From assembly GCA_937952305.1 (NCBI GenBank), contig CALFZO010000031.1, forward strand, positions 1 through 60,521: a stretch of 60,521 bases of DNA, written 5' to 3'. Both the position numbers and the translations under genes were made by a program. The DNA is from an uncultured Anaerolineales bacterium. GTDB lineage: Bacteria; Chloroflexota; Anaerolineae; Anaerolineales; UBA6663. The notes beneath the pieces were generated by a model. That model was not told where the DNA came from. It did not search any database and saw nothing but the letters and a program-made list of their open reading frames with translations. Positions 43,607 through 52,004 of the stretch are shown one piece after another. Position 1 is the stretch's first letter. Each line of letters starts with the position of its first letter.

Positions 43607-44371
43607 ATGAACGACACTGTTGCTAAACCGATGCGGATTCTGGTGACCAATGACGACGGCATCTACAGCCCGGGCTTGTGGGCGCTGGCGCGGGTCGCCG
43701 CGCGCTACGGGCACGTCCGCGTGGTGGCGCCGGACGTCGAGCAATCCGCGATGGGCCACGCCATCACGATTCAACGGCCGCTGCACTACCGGCGGACGCA
43801 GATCGACTCGCTCGAGGCCTATCGTGTGGACGGCACGCCCGCCGACTGTGTGGCTCTGGGCTTGTATCACTGGGATGGCGCCGACCTGGTCCTGTCCGGC
43901 ATCAACCTGGGCAGCAACCTCGGGCACGACGTGTGGCATTCCGGCACCGTGGCCGCGGCCCGGCAGGCGGCCTTTCTGGGCGTCCGCGCCGCCGCCTTCA
44001 GCCTGGCCCTGACCGAACGCGAGCCGGATTTCGAGGCGCTGGCGGACAGCGTTGACGGGGCGCTCCAGCACCTCATCGCCTTGCCCGGGACTTGGCTGGT
44101 GAACGTCAACTTTCCGCCGGCGCCGAGCGGCCTGCGCTGGACGCGCCAATCGGTGCGCGCTTACAGCGGCCGGGTGGTGCACGGCCAGGACCCGATGGGC
44201 CGCGGCCACTACTGGTTCGCGGCCAGCCCGCTGGCGGAGCCGGAAGAGGGCACCGATCGTTGGGCGGTGGCGCAGGGCTGGGCGTCGTTGACGCCGCTGC
44301 GTCTGAACCTGACCGACGAGGAGCAGTTGCGGCGCAGCGAGGCGCTGGCGCCGTCTACGGTTGGCGCCTGA
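43607..44371 (+). CDS. surE: 5'/3'-nucleotidase SurE
   Basis: A 254-residue protein. Two adjacent ATG codons (43604, 43607) follow AGGAG; the second has better spacing. The family signature MRILVTNDDGIYSPG is at the N-terminus (metal ligands Asp-Asp), with the conserved GTPADCV and SGINLGSNLG loops. SurE dephosphorylates nucleoside 5'- and 3'-monophosphates and is linked to stationary-phase survival. Length and motifs are standard. Confidence 0.95.
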   Translation: MNDTVAKPMRILVTNDDGIYSPGLWALARVAARYGHVRVVAPDVEQSAMGHAITIQRPLHYRRTQIDSLEAYRVDGTPADCVALGLYHWDGADLVLSGINLGSNLGHDVWHSGTVAAARQAAFLGVRAAAFSLALTEREPDFEALADSVDGALQHLIALPGTWLVNVNFPPAPSGLRWTRQSVRAYSGRVVHGQDPMGRGHYWFAASPLAEPEEGTDRWAVAQGWASLTPLRLNLTDEEQLRRSEALAPSTVGA

Positions 44372-44403
44372 GGGGAGGGCTGCCTCGTCAGGCTTGCGGG
44401 TCC

Positions 44404-45045
44404 TCAGAGCCCCAGCGCCCGGCGCTGGCGCGCGATCAGGCGGATGGCCCGCTGGATGCGGGCGGCGTTCTCGGGCTGGTTGGGCCAGGTGCTGGCGCCG
44501 CTGGGGTGCGGCAGCGGGATGATCACGCGCCCGGCGCGTTCAGCCTGGGTGCCGATCAGGTCTTCGAGCCGCCAGGGCGGCTCAAAGAACAAGCCGAGGG
44601 CGAGTTTGCCGATGGGGATGATCAGCCGCGGGTTGATAAGCGCCAGCTCCTGATCCAGCCACGGCCGGCACAACGCCTGCTCCTCCTTCGTCGGCACGCG
44701 GTCGCCATGCGCTGGCTTGCCGGCGCCGCCCGCGCTCTTGCCGGGATAACAGCGCGTCACGGCCAGCATGGCCTGGGTGGCCCGGAACTCGGCCTCATCG
44801 AAGCCCGCCTGGCCCAGCCATTGAAAGAGCCGCCGCCCGGAGCCGGCGTTGAACGGCCGTTTGACCTGGGCTTCGGTGACGCCCGGGGCTTGGCCGATGG
44901 TCATGATCTGGGCGGTGGGGACGCCGTGCACCACCGGGCCGGGCGCAATCCAGTAGCCGGCCTCCAGGCAGCGGCGGCACTCCCGCAGGCGGGCGTGCAG
45001 TTCGGCCAGGGCGGCGGCGCGCGCCGCGGGCGTGGGCGCGCTCAT
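44404..45045 (-). CDS. Uracil-DNA glycosylase superfamily protein (COG1573-like)
   Basis: A 213-residue protein. Four cysteines in the family-4-like pattern (CRRC near the N-terminus, TRCYPGK and ALCRPW later) could bind a 4Fe-4S cluster. Motif A reads IGQAPGVTEAQVKRPFNAGSG instead of the usual GEAPG form, and the C-terminal motif is PLPHPSG. It probably removes uracil or related bases from DNA, but the altered motif leaves specificity open. Its start overlaps the stop of the upstream DMT transporter gene by two to four bases. Confidence 0.82.
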   Translation of the reverse strand: MSAPTPAARAAALAELHARLRECRRCLEAGYWIAPGPVVHGVPTAQIMTIGQAPGVTEAQVKRPFNAGSGRRLFQWLGQAGFDEAEFRATQAMLAVTRCYPGKSAGGAGKPAHGDRVPTKEEQALCRPWLDQELALINPRLIIPIGKLALGLFFEPPWRLEDLIGTQAERAGRVIIPLPHPSGASTWPNQPENAARIQRAIRLIARQRRALGL

Positions 45046-45941
45046 CGGCTGGAGCGGTTGACGATCCACACGCCGCCGATCACCAGCAGGCCGCCCAGGA
45101 CGCGGCCCAGGTCGGGCACCTCGCCCAGCAGCGGGATGCCGGCCAGGAGCGTGACAATCGGCTGGAGCAGCAGCGTCGGCGACACGATGGAAGCCGGCAG
45201 GTGGCCGAGGGCGTAGTTGACCAGGATGTAGCCGCCGACCTGGGTGACCACGGCCAGGGCCAGGAAACTGAGGTAGGTCGTGAGCGAATACCCGGCGAGC
45301 GGTTGGCCCAGCAGCAGGCTGGCCAGCAGCAGCCCGACCGTGCTGGCCAGCGCGGACAGCCACCAGGACGCGACTGCGCCCAGGCCCTCCCGGGCGCGCT
45401 GGGTGGCCAGGAAAAAGCCGGCGTAGAAGAAACCCGCCACCAGTGCCAGCAGGCCGCCCATCCCCAGCGCCGCCCCGGCCTGGAAATCACCGCCCAGCAG
45501 GACGGCGGCGCCGGCCAGGGCCACGGCCAGGCCCAGCCAGAACAGCGGCCGCGGGCGCTCGCGAAAGAACAGCAGCGCGCCCAGCGCCACCCACACCGGC
45601 GCGGTGTTGCCTAGAAAAGTGGCGTTGGCCGCCGAGGTCATCAGGACCGACGTGTTCCAGAAGCCCAGATCGGCCGCGAAACACAAGCCGGCCACCAGCG
45701 CCCAGCCGATGGCGCGGCCCGCGCGCAGTGGCCGCCGCTGCACGCTCGCGCCAAAGGGCAGGGCCAGGAGCAGCGTTGCCAGGCCCATGCGGTAGAAGCC
45801 CGTCACCGCGCCCGGGGCGTTAGCCCATTTGACGAAGATGCCGCTCAGGCCCATGCCCAGGACTCCGATCAGGAGCGCCAGGGTGGGCCAGGCCGGCTGG
45901 GCGGCGGGCGGCGCGGGGACACGGGATAAGGGTGCGGTCAT
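45042..45941 (-). CDS. DMT/EamA-family transporter
   Basis: A 299-residue protein with about ten transmembrane segments in two EamA repeats (GLSGIFVKWANAPGAVTGFYRM; later SPTLLLQPIVTLLAGIPLLGEVPD). The start is the ATG complementary to 45939-45941; the longer frame upstream is Arg/Pro-rich and overlaps another gene. Drug/metabolite exporters of this type move amino acids or other metabolites; the substrate is unknown. Translationally coupled to the glycosylase gene. Confidence 0.88.
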   Translation of the reverse strand: MTAPLSRVPAPPAAQPAWPTLALLIGVLGMGLSGIFVKWANAPGAVTGFYRMGLATLLLALPFGASVQRRPLRAGRAIGWALVAGLCFAADLGFWNTSVLMTSAANATFLGNTAPVWVALGALLFFRERPRPLFWLGLAVALAGAAVLLGGDFQAGAALGMGGLLALVAGFFYAGFFLATQRAREGLGAVASWWLSALASTVGLLLASLLLGQPLAGYSLTTYLSFLALAVVTQVGGYILVNYALGHLPASIVSPTLLLQPIVTLLAGIPLLGEVPDLGRVLGGLLVIGGVWIVNRSSR

Positions 45942-46050
45942 GGTCGGCGCACAGGCGTAAGCGCCGATTGTGCCACGAAACGAGGGCGGGAGCGAGGGCC
46001 AACCCGCGCGGGGTGCCTTTCGGTCTGGGGGCGACTTTCGCCCTGCGATT

Positions 46051-46077
46051 TCCCCCACTTGCTTGCGCTCGGGGAGA
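46051..46077. repeat. Imperfect palindromic intergenic element
   Basis: TCCCCC...GGGGA with a CTTGCTTGCGCTC core, in the 259-bp gap 45942-46200. It resembles GC-rich palindromic repeats found between genes in many bacteria. A related-looking CCTCTCCC/GGGAGAGG palindrome lies at 19699-19729. Nothing else was recognised in this gap. Confidence 0.3.
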
Positions 46078-46200
46078 CAGGTTGCGGCGCGCAGTTTGAG
46101 CTTAGTGGCTGGGTGCGCCGCTCCGCTCACGCGTGTCCGGCGCCAGGGGTGCGGGCCGGGCGCCGCGATGCCCTGCAGTGGAAGGCGCTTCCGCCCAGGA

Positions 46201-46866
46201 TCAGGCCGGGCTGGCCGGCGCACCGACGAGGCGCAGGCACAGGCGCACGCCGTCCATGGCATCGCCGGCCCAGTAATCGGCGTCCACGTAGCGGAAGACG
46301 TGCTCGTCGATCAGGCCGCCGCCGATCATGATCGGCAGAGCCAGGCCGCGCTGGCGGAGCTCGGCCTTCAGCAAGGCCACGGTCGTGCGCATGGTTTCGT
46401 GCGAGGAGCTGATCAGGCAGGACAGGCACACCACGTCCGGCCGCTCCTCGAGAGTCTGGCGCAGGAATTCCACCGCCGGCACGTCGACGCCCAGGTCGAT
46501 GACCGCCAGCCCGTGCGTGGTCAACAGCATCGCCAGCATGTTCTTGCCGATGTCGTGGATATCGCCCTGCACGGTGCCGAGCAGCACGCGGCCGACCGCT
46601 GGCTGAGGCGAGCGCTGTTCCAGGGCCGGGCGCAGCAGTTCCAACACCTCGCGGAAGATCTCGCCGGCCATGATCAGGCCGGACAGGTAGTATTGGCGCT
46701 GCTCGTAGAGTTCGCCTACCCGGCGCAGGCCGGCCTGGCAGGCCCGCACGATTTCAAACGGGTCGTAGCCGGCGGCCAGCCGTGTCTCCACCAACGTCAG
46801 GGCGCCGGTCTCGTCCAAGTCCGTAATCGCCCGGATCAGCTCGGCGGAGAGAGTGTCAGCAGGCAT
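46201..46866 (-). CDS. Corrinoid (cobalamin-binding) methyl-carrier protein
   Basis: A 221-residue protein of the MtbC/MtaC type. A helical N-terminal B12-binding domain (about residues 8-90) is followed by a Rossmann-like cobalamin domain with the lower-ligand motif GDIHDIGKN (DxHxxG), then SCLISSS and MIGGG. It shuttles a methyl group on cobalt between two methyltransferases. It lies 23 bp after the GntR-type regulator on the minus strand, divergent from the rest of the corrinoid locus. It is more distant from the two other corrinoid proteins (51371-52003, 53475-54098) than they are from each other. Confidence 0.92.
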   Translation of the reverse strand: MPADTLSAELIRAITDLDETGALTLVETRLAAGYDPFEIVRACQAGLRRVGELYEQRQYYLSGLIMAGEIFREVLELLRPALEQRSPQPAVGRVLLGTVQGDIHDIGKNMLAMLLTTHGLAVIDLGVDVPAVEFLRQTLEERPDVVCLSCLISSSHETMRTTVALLKAELRQRGLALPIMIGGGLIDEHVFRYVDADYWAGDAMDGVRLCLRLVGAPASPA

Positions 46867-46889
46867 GGGCGGGTCTCCAATCCGGGCGC

Positions 46890-47672
46890 TCAGTCCGTCT
46901 CACGGACGCCGATATGGCTGGTGAAGCGCAGCCGGTCACTGCGGCAGATGAACCAGCCCCAACTGACCGGCCGGTCGTCGAAATCAAAGAAGAGGTGCTC
47001 GATGCGGAACGCAGCCGCCGGCCGGGCGGCCTGCAGCCAATCCGCCTCCTCTTCCGTGAGCAGTGTGGCCTCCACGCTCAGGTCGCCGTGCTTCATCATC
47101 GTCGCCCCCGTCCCGCCAAAGAGGCCGCGCAGGGAAGTCACGTCCATTTCGGCCTCCACCACCGGGCGGGTGGGGTCGTAGACCAGGTACTCCACGTGAC
47201 ACAGAGTGGGCTCGGCGCGTGCCAGGATCAGGCGGCGGATGTAGATCACGCGTCCGCCGGGCGCCAGCTGCAGTTTCTGGGCCGTGCGTTCATCGGCGGC
47301 GACGATGCGCGCCTGCAGCAGCCTAACCGTGGTGTGCGGCTCATCGTCGAAGATGTCTTGCAGGCGCTGCAGCTGGAAGCTGGCCGTGCCCAGCTCCACC
47401 GGCCGGATGAAGGTGCCGCGCCCTTGTTCGGCGGTGACCACGCCCTGATCCACCAGGATGTTGATCGCGCGCCGAACCGTCATCGGGCTGACGCTGTAGC
47501 GCCGGCACAGCTGGGCCTCGGAGGGCAGTTGATCACCGGGGCGCAGAACGCCGCTGGCCACCTGCCGGCGCAGAATATTGACGAGCTGGACGTAGACGGG
47601 CTCGTAGGCGGTCCGGTCGATCAGCTCCCCGGCTGCATCCGGTAAGGCGACCTTTTTTGTCTCAAAAGCCAT
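46890..47672 (-). CDS. GntR/HutC-family transcriptional regulator
   Basis: A 260-residue protein. The N-terminal winged helix (about residues 22-90) has the GntR pattern GVLRPGDQLPSEAQLCRRYSVS and GRGTFI. The C-terminal part is a UTRA ligand-binding domain (YIRRLILARAEPTLCHVEYLVYDP). HutC-type regulators bind a small molecule and repress or activate adjacent catabolic genes. It faces the DUF1638-led corrinoid operon across an AT-rich region with inverted repeats, so it likely controls both directions. Confidence 0.92.
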   Translation of the reverse strand: MAFETKKVALPDAAGELIDRTAYEPVYVQLVNILRRQVASGVLRPGDQLPSEAQLCRRYSVSPMTVRRAINILVDQGVVTAEQGRGTFIRPVELGTASFQLQRLQDIFDDEPHTTVRLLQARIVAADERTAQKLQLAPGGRVIYIRRLILARAEPTLCHVEYLVYDPTRPVVEAEMDVTSLRGLFGGTGATMMKHGDLSVEATLLTEEEADWLQAARPAAAFRIEHLFFDFDDRPVSWGWFICRSDRLRFTSHIGVRETD

Positions 47673-47911
47673 CGGAGCGGGTCCCCAAGAACTTCCATAT
47701 CAGGTTAGTCACTGATTGAGAAGTGACATTGCTCACTGCAACTTCCCTATAGAACTATATAAGCTCTCTCTGTCTCCTATGACCCAAATGGCCCACCCCG
47801 GGGTTGGCCGCTCCCAAATCGCGCCGCCTTTCGCGGCGTCTGTCGGTTCAATCGACCCCGTGCTTCGCGCCGCCCGAGAGGCCCGGGCCGCTTTTGGAAA
47901 GACGGAGCTTC
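47673..47911. promoter_or_regulatory. Divergent control region of the corrinoid methyltransferase locus
   Basis: AT-rich between 47690 and 47790. It contains GTCACT(47708-47713)/AGTGAC(47722-47727), a third TCACTG at 47733-47738, and a palindrome TATAG-AA-CTATA at 47748-47759. These are good candidates for GntR-type operator sites over the two promoters. The remainder (about 47800-47900) is a GC-rich leader before the DUF1638 gene; no known riboswitch or cobalamin box was recognised in it. Confidence 0.55.
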
Positions 47912-48592
47912 ATGTCCGCGATCCCCTCCACCCGCACCAAAGTCATCGCCTGCGCCACCGTCATCGAAGAGATGCAGCCGCTCATGCCCGCGGACATGCA
48001 GCGCCAGGTGCTCGAGTTCGGCCTGCACCTGCGCCCGGGCGAGTTGACCAAGGCGCTCCAGGCCGCCATCGACGCCTCGACTGACGCCGACCTGATCCTG
48101 TTGGGCTACGGCCAGTGCTCGCGGGCCGTGATCGGCCTGGTGGCCAAGCAGGCCACCCTGGTCGTGCCGCGCGTTGACGACTGCATCGCCATCTTCCTTG
48201 GCTCGCGCGACGCCTATCACGCGCAAGCCAGCAAAGAGCCCGGCACCTATTACCTCACCAAGGGCTGGATCGAGGTCGGCGACAGCCCCTTCGAAGAATA
48301 CAAACGCATGATCGGGCGCTACGGCGAGCAAAGAGCGCTGCGCATGATCAAGCTGATGCTCAAGAACTATACGCGCCTGGCGTTCATCAACACCGGCGTC
48401 TATGAGCTAGAGCGCTACCGCGAATACGCGCGCCAGACCGCCGAGCGTTTCGGCCTGCGCTTCGAGGAGATCGAGGGCGCGCCGTCGCTGGTGGAGAAGC
48501 TCCTGCGCGGCCCCTGGGATGACGAGATCGTGGTCTGCCCGCCGGGTCAGACCATTACCTATGAGATGTTCGCCCCGCTGCCCCAGAAGTGA
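47912..48592 (+). CDS. DUF1638 domain protein
   Basis: A 226-residue soluble protein; the ATG at 47912 follows GACGGAG. DUF1638 features include KVIACATVIEEMQPLMP at the start, LGYGQCSRAVIGL, VPRVDDCIAIFLGSR, YYLTKGWIEVGD and the C-terminal PWDDEIVVCPPGQ, with several conserved Cys and acidic residues. The family is uncharacterised but recurs beside corrinoid methyltransferase genes, as here, where it is the first gene of the operon and directly precedes the corrinoid activator. A metal- or corrinoid-related role is inferred, not shown. Confidence 0.82.
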   Translation: MSAIPSTRTKVIACATVIEEMQPLMPADMQRQVLEFGLHLRPGELTKALQAAIDASTDADLILLGYGQCSRAVIGLVAKQATLVVPRVDDCIAIFLGSRDAYHAQASKEPGTYYLTKGWIEVGDSPFEEYKRMIGRYGEQRALRMIKLMLKNYTRLAFINTGVYELERYREYARQTAERFGLRFEEIEGAPSLVEKLLRGPWDDEIVVCPPGQTITYEMFAPLPQK

Positions 48593-48598
48593 GCGCCC

Positions 48599-50467
48599 AT
48601 GCCTGCTCCAACACACCAGGTTGATTTTGAGCCCATCGGCAAGCGCGTCGACGTGCCGGCCGGGGTCACCTTGCTGGACGCCGCGCGGCAGGCCGGGATC
48701 GGCCTGGCCTCGGTCTGCGGCGGCGAGGGCACTTGCGGGCGCTGCCGCGTGGCGGTGATGACGGGCGAGGTCTCGCCGCCCGTAGACGCGGACCGGCGCT
48801 TCCTCTCGCAACTAGAGCTGGACGCCGGCCAGCGTTTGGCCTGCCGCGCCCACATCCACAGCGACGTCAAGGTCAACGTCCCCAAGGCCTCGCTCGTCAC
48901 CGACCAGCGCCTGCAGGTGGGCGGCCTGATGCGCGAGCTTGCGGTGGAGGCCGCTATCCGCGCCTGCGCGCTCGAGGTCACGGCCCCCAGCCTGCGCGAC
49001 TTGCGCTCCGACCTGGACCGCGTCACCGAGGCGCTCGACACGGCCTTCGGCCTGCGCCGCGTGGCCGCCGAGCCGGCCGTCGTCCGGCAGCTCTCGCCGC
49101 TGGCCCGCCAGACTGAATGGCGGCTGACGACCTACGTGCGCGGCGCGCGCGGGCGCGACCCCGAGATCGTGGGTTTTGCCCCGTCGGACCGGCGCGCCGT
49201 CGGCCTGGCCGTGGACCTGGGCACCACCAAGATCGCGGGCTACCTGGTGGACCTGGAGAGCGGCGCGGAGCTGGCCTCGGCCGGCCTGATGAATCCGCAG
49301 ATTGGCTATGGCGAAGACGTGATCAGCCGGCTGGTCCATGCCAGCCGCAGCGCGGACGGCGCGCGCGAGCTGGCGCGCGTGGTGCAGGAGGCCCTGGACA
49401 ACCTGGCCGGGAGCCTGGCCGAGCAGGCCGGCGTGACCCGCGACCAGATCGCCGAAGCCTGCATCGTCGGCAACACCGCCATGCACCACCTGCTGCTGGG
49501 CCTGCCCACGCGCCAGCTAGCCGTGGCCCCGTTTGTGGCTGCGGCCAGCGCGGCCGTGGACGTGCGCGCGCGCGACCTGGGGCTGGCGTTGGCTCCCGGC
49601 GCCTATGTGCACGTCCCGCCGTGCGTGGGCGGCTTTGTCGGCGCCGACCACGTGGCCATGGTCCTGGCCGCCGACCTGGACCGCGCCGACCGGGTGGCCG
49701 TCGGCGTGGACATCGGCACCAACACCGAGATCGTGCTGTGCCGGCCGGGCGCGAATTACCTGACCTCGGCCTCGTGCGCGTCCGGGCCGGCGTTTGAAGG
49801 CGCGCATATCCGCGACGGGATGCGGGCCGCCACCGGCGCCATCGAAGCCGTGCGGATCACGGCCGGGGGCGTCCAGCTCAAGACCATCGGCGACGCGCCG
49901 GCGGTGGGCATCTGCGGCTCCGGCATCGTGGACGCCATGGCCGAACTGCGCCGAGCCGGCCTGATGAATGAGCGCGGCCGGCTGAACCGGGCGGCGCCCG
50001 GCGTGCGCGCCGACGAGCGCGGCCCGGAGTTCGTGCTGGCCCCGGCCGCCCAGAGCGGCAGCGGGCGCGATGTGGTGGTCACCCAGGGCGATGTCAACGA
50101 GATCCAGCTCGCTAAGGGCGCCATCCAGACCGGCATTGCGATCCTGCTCGAAGCCACCGGCACCGCGCCGCAAGAAGTGGACGAAGTCATCATCGCCGGC
50201 GCTTTTGGCTCCTTCCTCAACCTGGACAGCGCGCTCGACATCGGCCTGCTGCCGCGCCTGCCGCGCGCGCGCTACGCGCAGGTGGGCAACGCCGCCGGCG
50301 TGGGCGCCAAGGCCATCCTGCTGTCGCTCAAGGAGCGCGGCCGCGCCCAGCACATCGCGCGCCGCACCGGCTATATCGAGTTGACTACCTTCCCGGGTTT
50401 CCAGCGGCGCTTCGCGCATTCCATGCTCTTCCCGGCGCCGGCGGCTCCGGCCGTGGCGCCGGTTTGA
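48599..50467 (+). CDS. Corrinoid activation protein (RACE/RamA-like, ferredoxin-ASKHA fusion)
   Basis: A 622-residue protein. An N-terminal 2Fe-2S ferredoxin domain has Cys40, Cys46, Cys49 and a fourth near residue 82 (CGGEGTCGRC...LACRAH). An ASKHA ATPase-like domain starts near residue 200 (VGLAVDLGTTKIAGY) and contains VGVDIGTNTEI and IAGAFGSFLNLD. Proteins of this type use ATP to reduce inactive Co(II) corrinoid proteins back to Co(I). It therefore services the corrinoid proteins at 46201, 51371 and 53475. It starts 6 bp after the DUF1638 stop. Confidence 0.93.
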   Translation: MPAPTHQVDFEPIGKRVDVPAGVTLLDAARQAGIGLASVCGGEGTCGRCRVAVMTGEVSPPVDADRRFLSQLELDAGQRLACRAHIHSDVKVNVPKASLVTDQRLQVGGLMRELAVEAAIRACALEVTAPSLRDLRSDLDRVTEALDTAFGLRRVAAEPAVVRQLSPLARQTEWRLTTYVRGARGRDPEIVGFAPSDRRAVGLAVDLGTTKIAGYLVDLESGAELASAGLMNPQIGYGEDVISRLVHASRSADGARELARVVQEALDNLAGSLAEQAGVTRDQIAEACIVGNTAMHHLLLGLPTRQLAVAPFVAAASAAVDVRARDLGLALAPGAYVHVPPCVGGFVGADHVAMVLAADLDRADRVAVGVDIGTNTEIVLCRPGANYLTSASCASGPAFEGAHIRDGMRAATGAIEAVRITAGGVQLKTIGDAPAVGICGSGIVDAMAELRRAGLMNERGRLNRAAPGVRADERGPEFVLAPAAQSGSGRDVVVTQGDVNEIQLAKGAIQTGIAILLEATGTAPQEVDEVIIAGAFGSFLNLDSALDIGLLPRLPRARYAQVGNAAGVGAKAILLSLKERGRAQHIARRTGYIELTTFPGFQRRFAHSMLFPAPAAPAVAPV

Positions 50468-50485
50468 CCTTTGAAAGGACGCTCT

Positions 50486-51319
50486 ATGAAGATCATTGCC
50501 GAGAAGATTAACGGGACGCGCAAGCTGGTGGGCAAAGCCATCGCTGAGCGCGACGCCGCCTTCATCCAAAACCTGGCCAAGAAACAGGTGGAGGCTGGCG
50601 CCCACTGGCTGGACGTCAACGCCGGCACGCACCCGGACCGCGAGGCCGCTGACCTGAAGTGGCTGATCGACCTGATCCAGGGCGTCACCGACGTGCCGCT
50701 CAGCCTGGACAGCGCCAATCCGGTCGCGCTGCGGGCCGTGCTGCCGGCCGTCCACAAAACGCCGATGATCAACTCGATCAGCGGCGAGGCCAAGCGCCTG
50801 GAGGGCGTGCTGCCGATCGTGGCCGAGCACGGCTGCGAGGTGGTGGCGCTGTGCATGGACGATAAGGGCATCCCGGCCACGGCCGAGGCGCGCCTGGACG
50901 TCATCCGCAAAGTCTTCACCGCCACGCGCCAGGCCGGCGTCCCGGACGAGAAGGTCTACGTCGATCCGCTGGCCATGACCATCGCCACCAACATCCAGGC
51001 CGGTCCCATCATCTTCGGCGCCATGCGCGCCATCAAGGCGGAGTTCCCGCTGGCGCATATCTCCTGCGGCCTGAGCAATGTGTCCTTCGGCCTGCCGGTG
51101 CGCGCCCTGATCAACCGGACCTTCCTGGTGCTGGCCCTGGACGCCGGTATGGACACGGCCATCATCGACCCCAACGACCGCGAGCTGCAAGCCGCCATCA
51201 TCGCGGCCGAACTGGTGCTCGGCCGCGACAAGCACTGCCTGCGCTACACGCGCTCCTATCGCGCCGGGCTGCTGACCGACGGGGTGCCGACACCCGCGTC
51301 GCAGAAAGCCCAGGCCTGA
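50486..51319 (+). CDS. Methyltetrahydrofolate:corrinoid methyltransferase (MtgA/AcsE-like)
   Basis: A 277-residue pterin-binding TIM-barrel protein. The ATG at 50486 has GAAAGGAC upstream. Recognisable parts are IAEKINGTRK, HWLDVNAGTHPDRE, PLSLDSANP and VYVDPLAMTIATN. It moves the methyl group from the methyl-corrinoid protein to tetrahydrofolate (the second step of demethylation), feeding one-carbon metabolism. It is the only methyl-H4folate enzyme in the locus, so it probably serves all three corrinoid proteins. Confidence 0.93.
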   Translation: MKIIAEKINGTRKLVGKAIAERDAAFIQNLAKKQVEAGAHWLDVNAGTHPDREAADLKWLIDLIQGVTDVPLSLDSANPVALRAVLPAVHKTPMINSISGEAKRLEGVLPIVAEHGCEVVALCMDDKGIPATAEARLDVIRKVFTATRQAGVPDEKVYVDPLAMTIATNIQAGPIIFGAMRAIKAEFPLAHISCGLSNVSFGLPVRALINRTFLVLALDAGMDTAIIDPNDRELQAAIIAAELVLGRDKHCLRYTRSYRAGLLTDGVPTPASQKAQA

Positions 51320-51370
51320 GCCAGCCGCCTTCGTCACCGCCCATTCACCACTACCCCCAAGGAGAGCTCT

Positions 51371-52003
51371 ATGTCGGACGAACTTGTGAAAGCCATTGCC
51401 GATATGCAGGAGGAGGAGGCGCTCGCGCTGACCAAGAAACTCTTGGACGGCGGGGCCGAACCCATCGCCATCCTCAACGCTTGCCGGGCGGCGATGGAGA
51501 TCGTGGGCCAGCGCTTCGAGAAGAACGAGTACTTCATCCCCGAGCTGATCCTGGCCGGCGAGATGCTCAAGACTATCTCGGCCGAGGTCAAGCCCCGCCT
51601 GAAGCAAAGCGTGGACGGCAAGAAGGGCGCCAAAGTCTTGCTGGGCACCGTGCAGGGCGACATCCACGACATCGGCAAGGACATCGTCAGCTTCATGCTG
51701 GACGTCAACGGCTTCGAGGTCAAGGACCTGGGCGTGGACGTGCCGGTGGCGAAGTTCGTCGAGGAGATCAAGACCTACCAGCCGGCCGTGGTGGCCCTCT
51801 CCGGCTTCCTGACCCTGGCCTACACCTCTATGAAAGAGACGGTCGAGGCGATCGCGGCCGCCGGCCTGCGCCAGCAGGTCAAGATCATGATCGGCGGCGG
51901 CACGATGGACCAGCAGATCTGCGCCTATGCCGGCGCGGACGCCTTTGGCAAGGACGCGATGGCGGCCGTGGCGCTGGCCAAGGAATGGACGGGAGCAAAA
52001 TAA
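51371..52003 (+). CDS. Corrinoid methyl-carrier protein
   Basis: A 210-residue protein: helical cap (VKAIADMQEEEALALTKKLL), then the cobalamin domain with GDIHDIGKDIVSFML and MIGGGTMDQQ. It is very similar to the protein at 53475-54098 and ends one base before the UROD-type methyltransferase gene at 52005, indicating a functional pair. Confidence 0.95.
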   Translation: MSDELVKAIADMQEEEALALTKKLLDGGAEPIAILNACRAAMEIVGQRFEKNEYFIPELILAGEMLKTISAEVKPRLKQSVDGKKGAKVLLGTVQGDIHDIGKDIVSFMLDVNGFEVKDLGVDVPVAKFVEEIKTYQPAVVALSGFLTLAYTSMKETVEAIAAAGLRQQVKIMIGGGTMDQQICAYAGADAFGKDAMAAVALAKEWTGAK

Positions 52004-52004
52004 C

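Noticed and set aside
47800..47911. Possible riboswitch in the leader of the DUF1638/corrinoid operon
   Set aside because: A cobalamin riboswitch would be plausible here, but no B12-box-like sequence or convincing multi-stem fold was found by eye.
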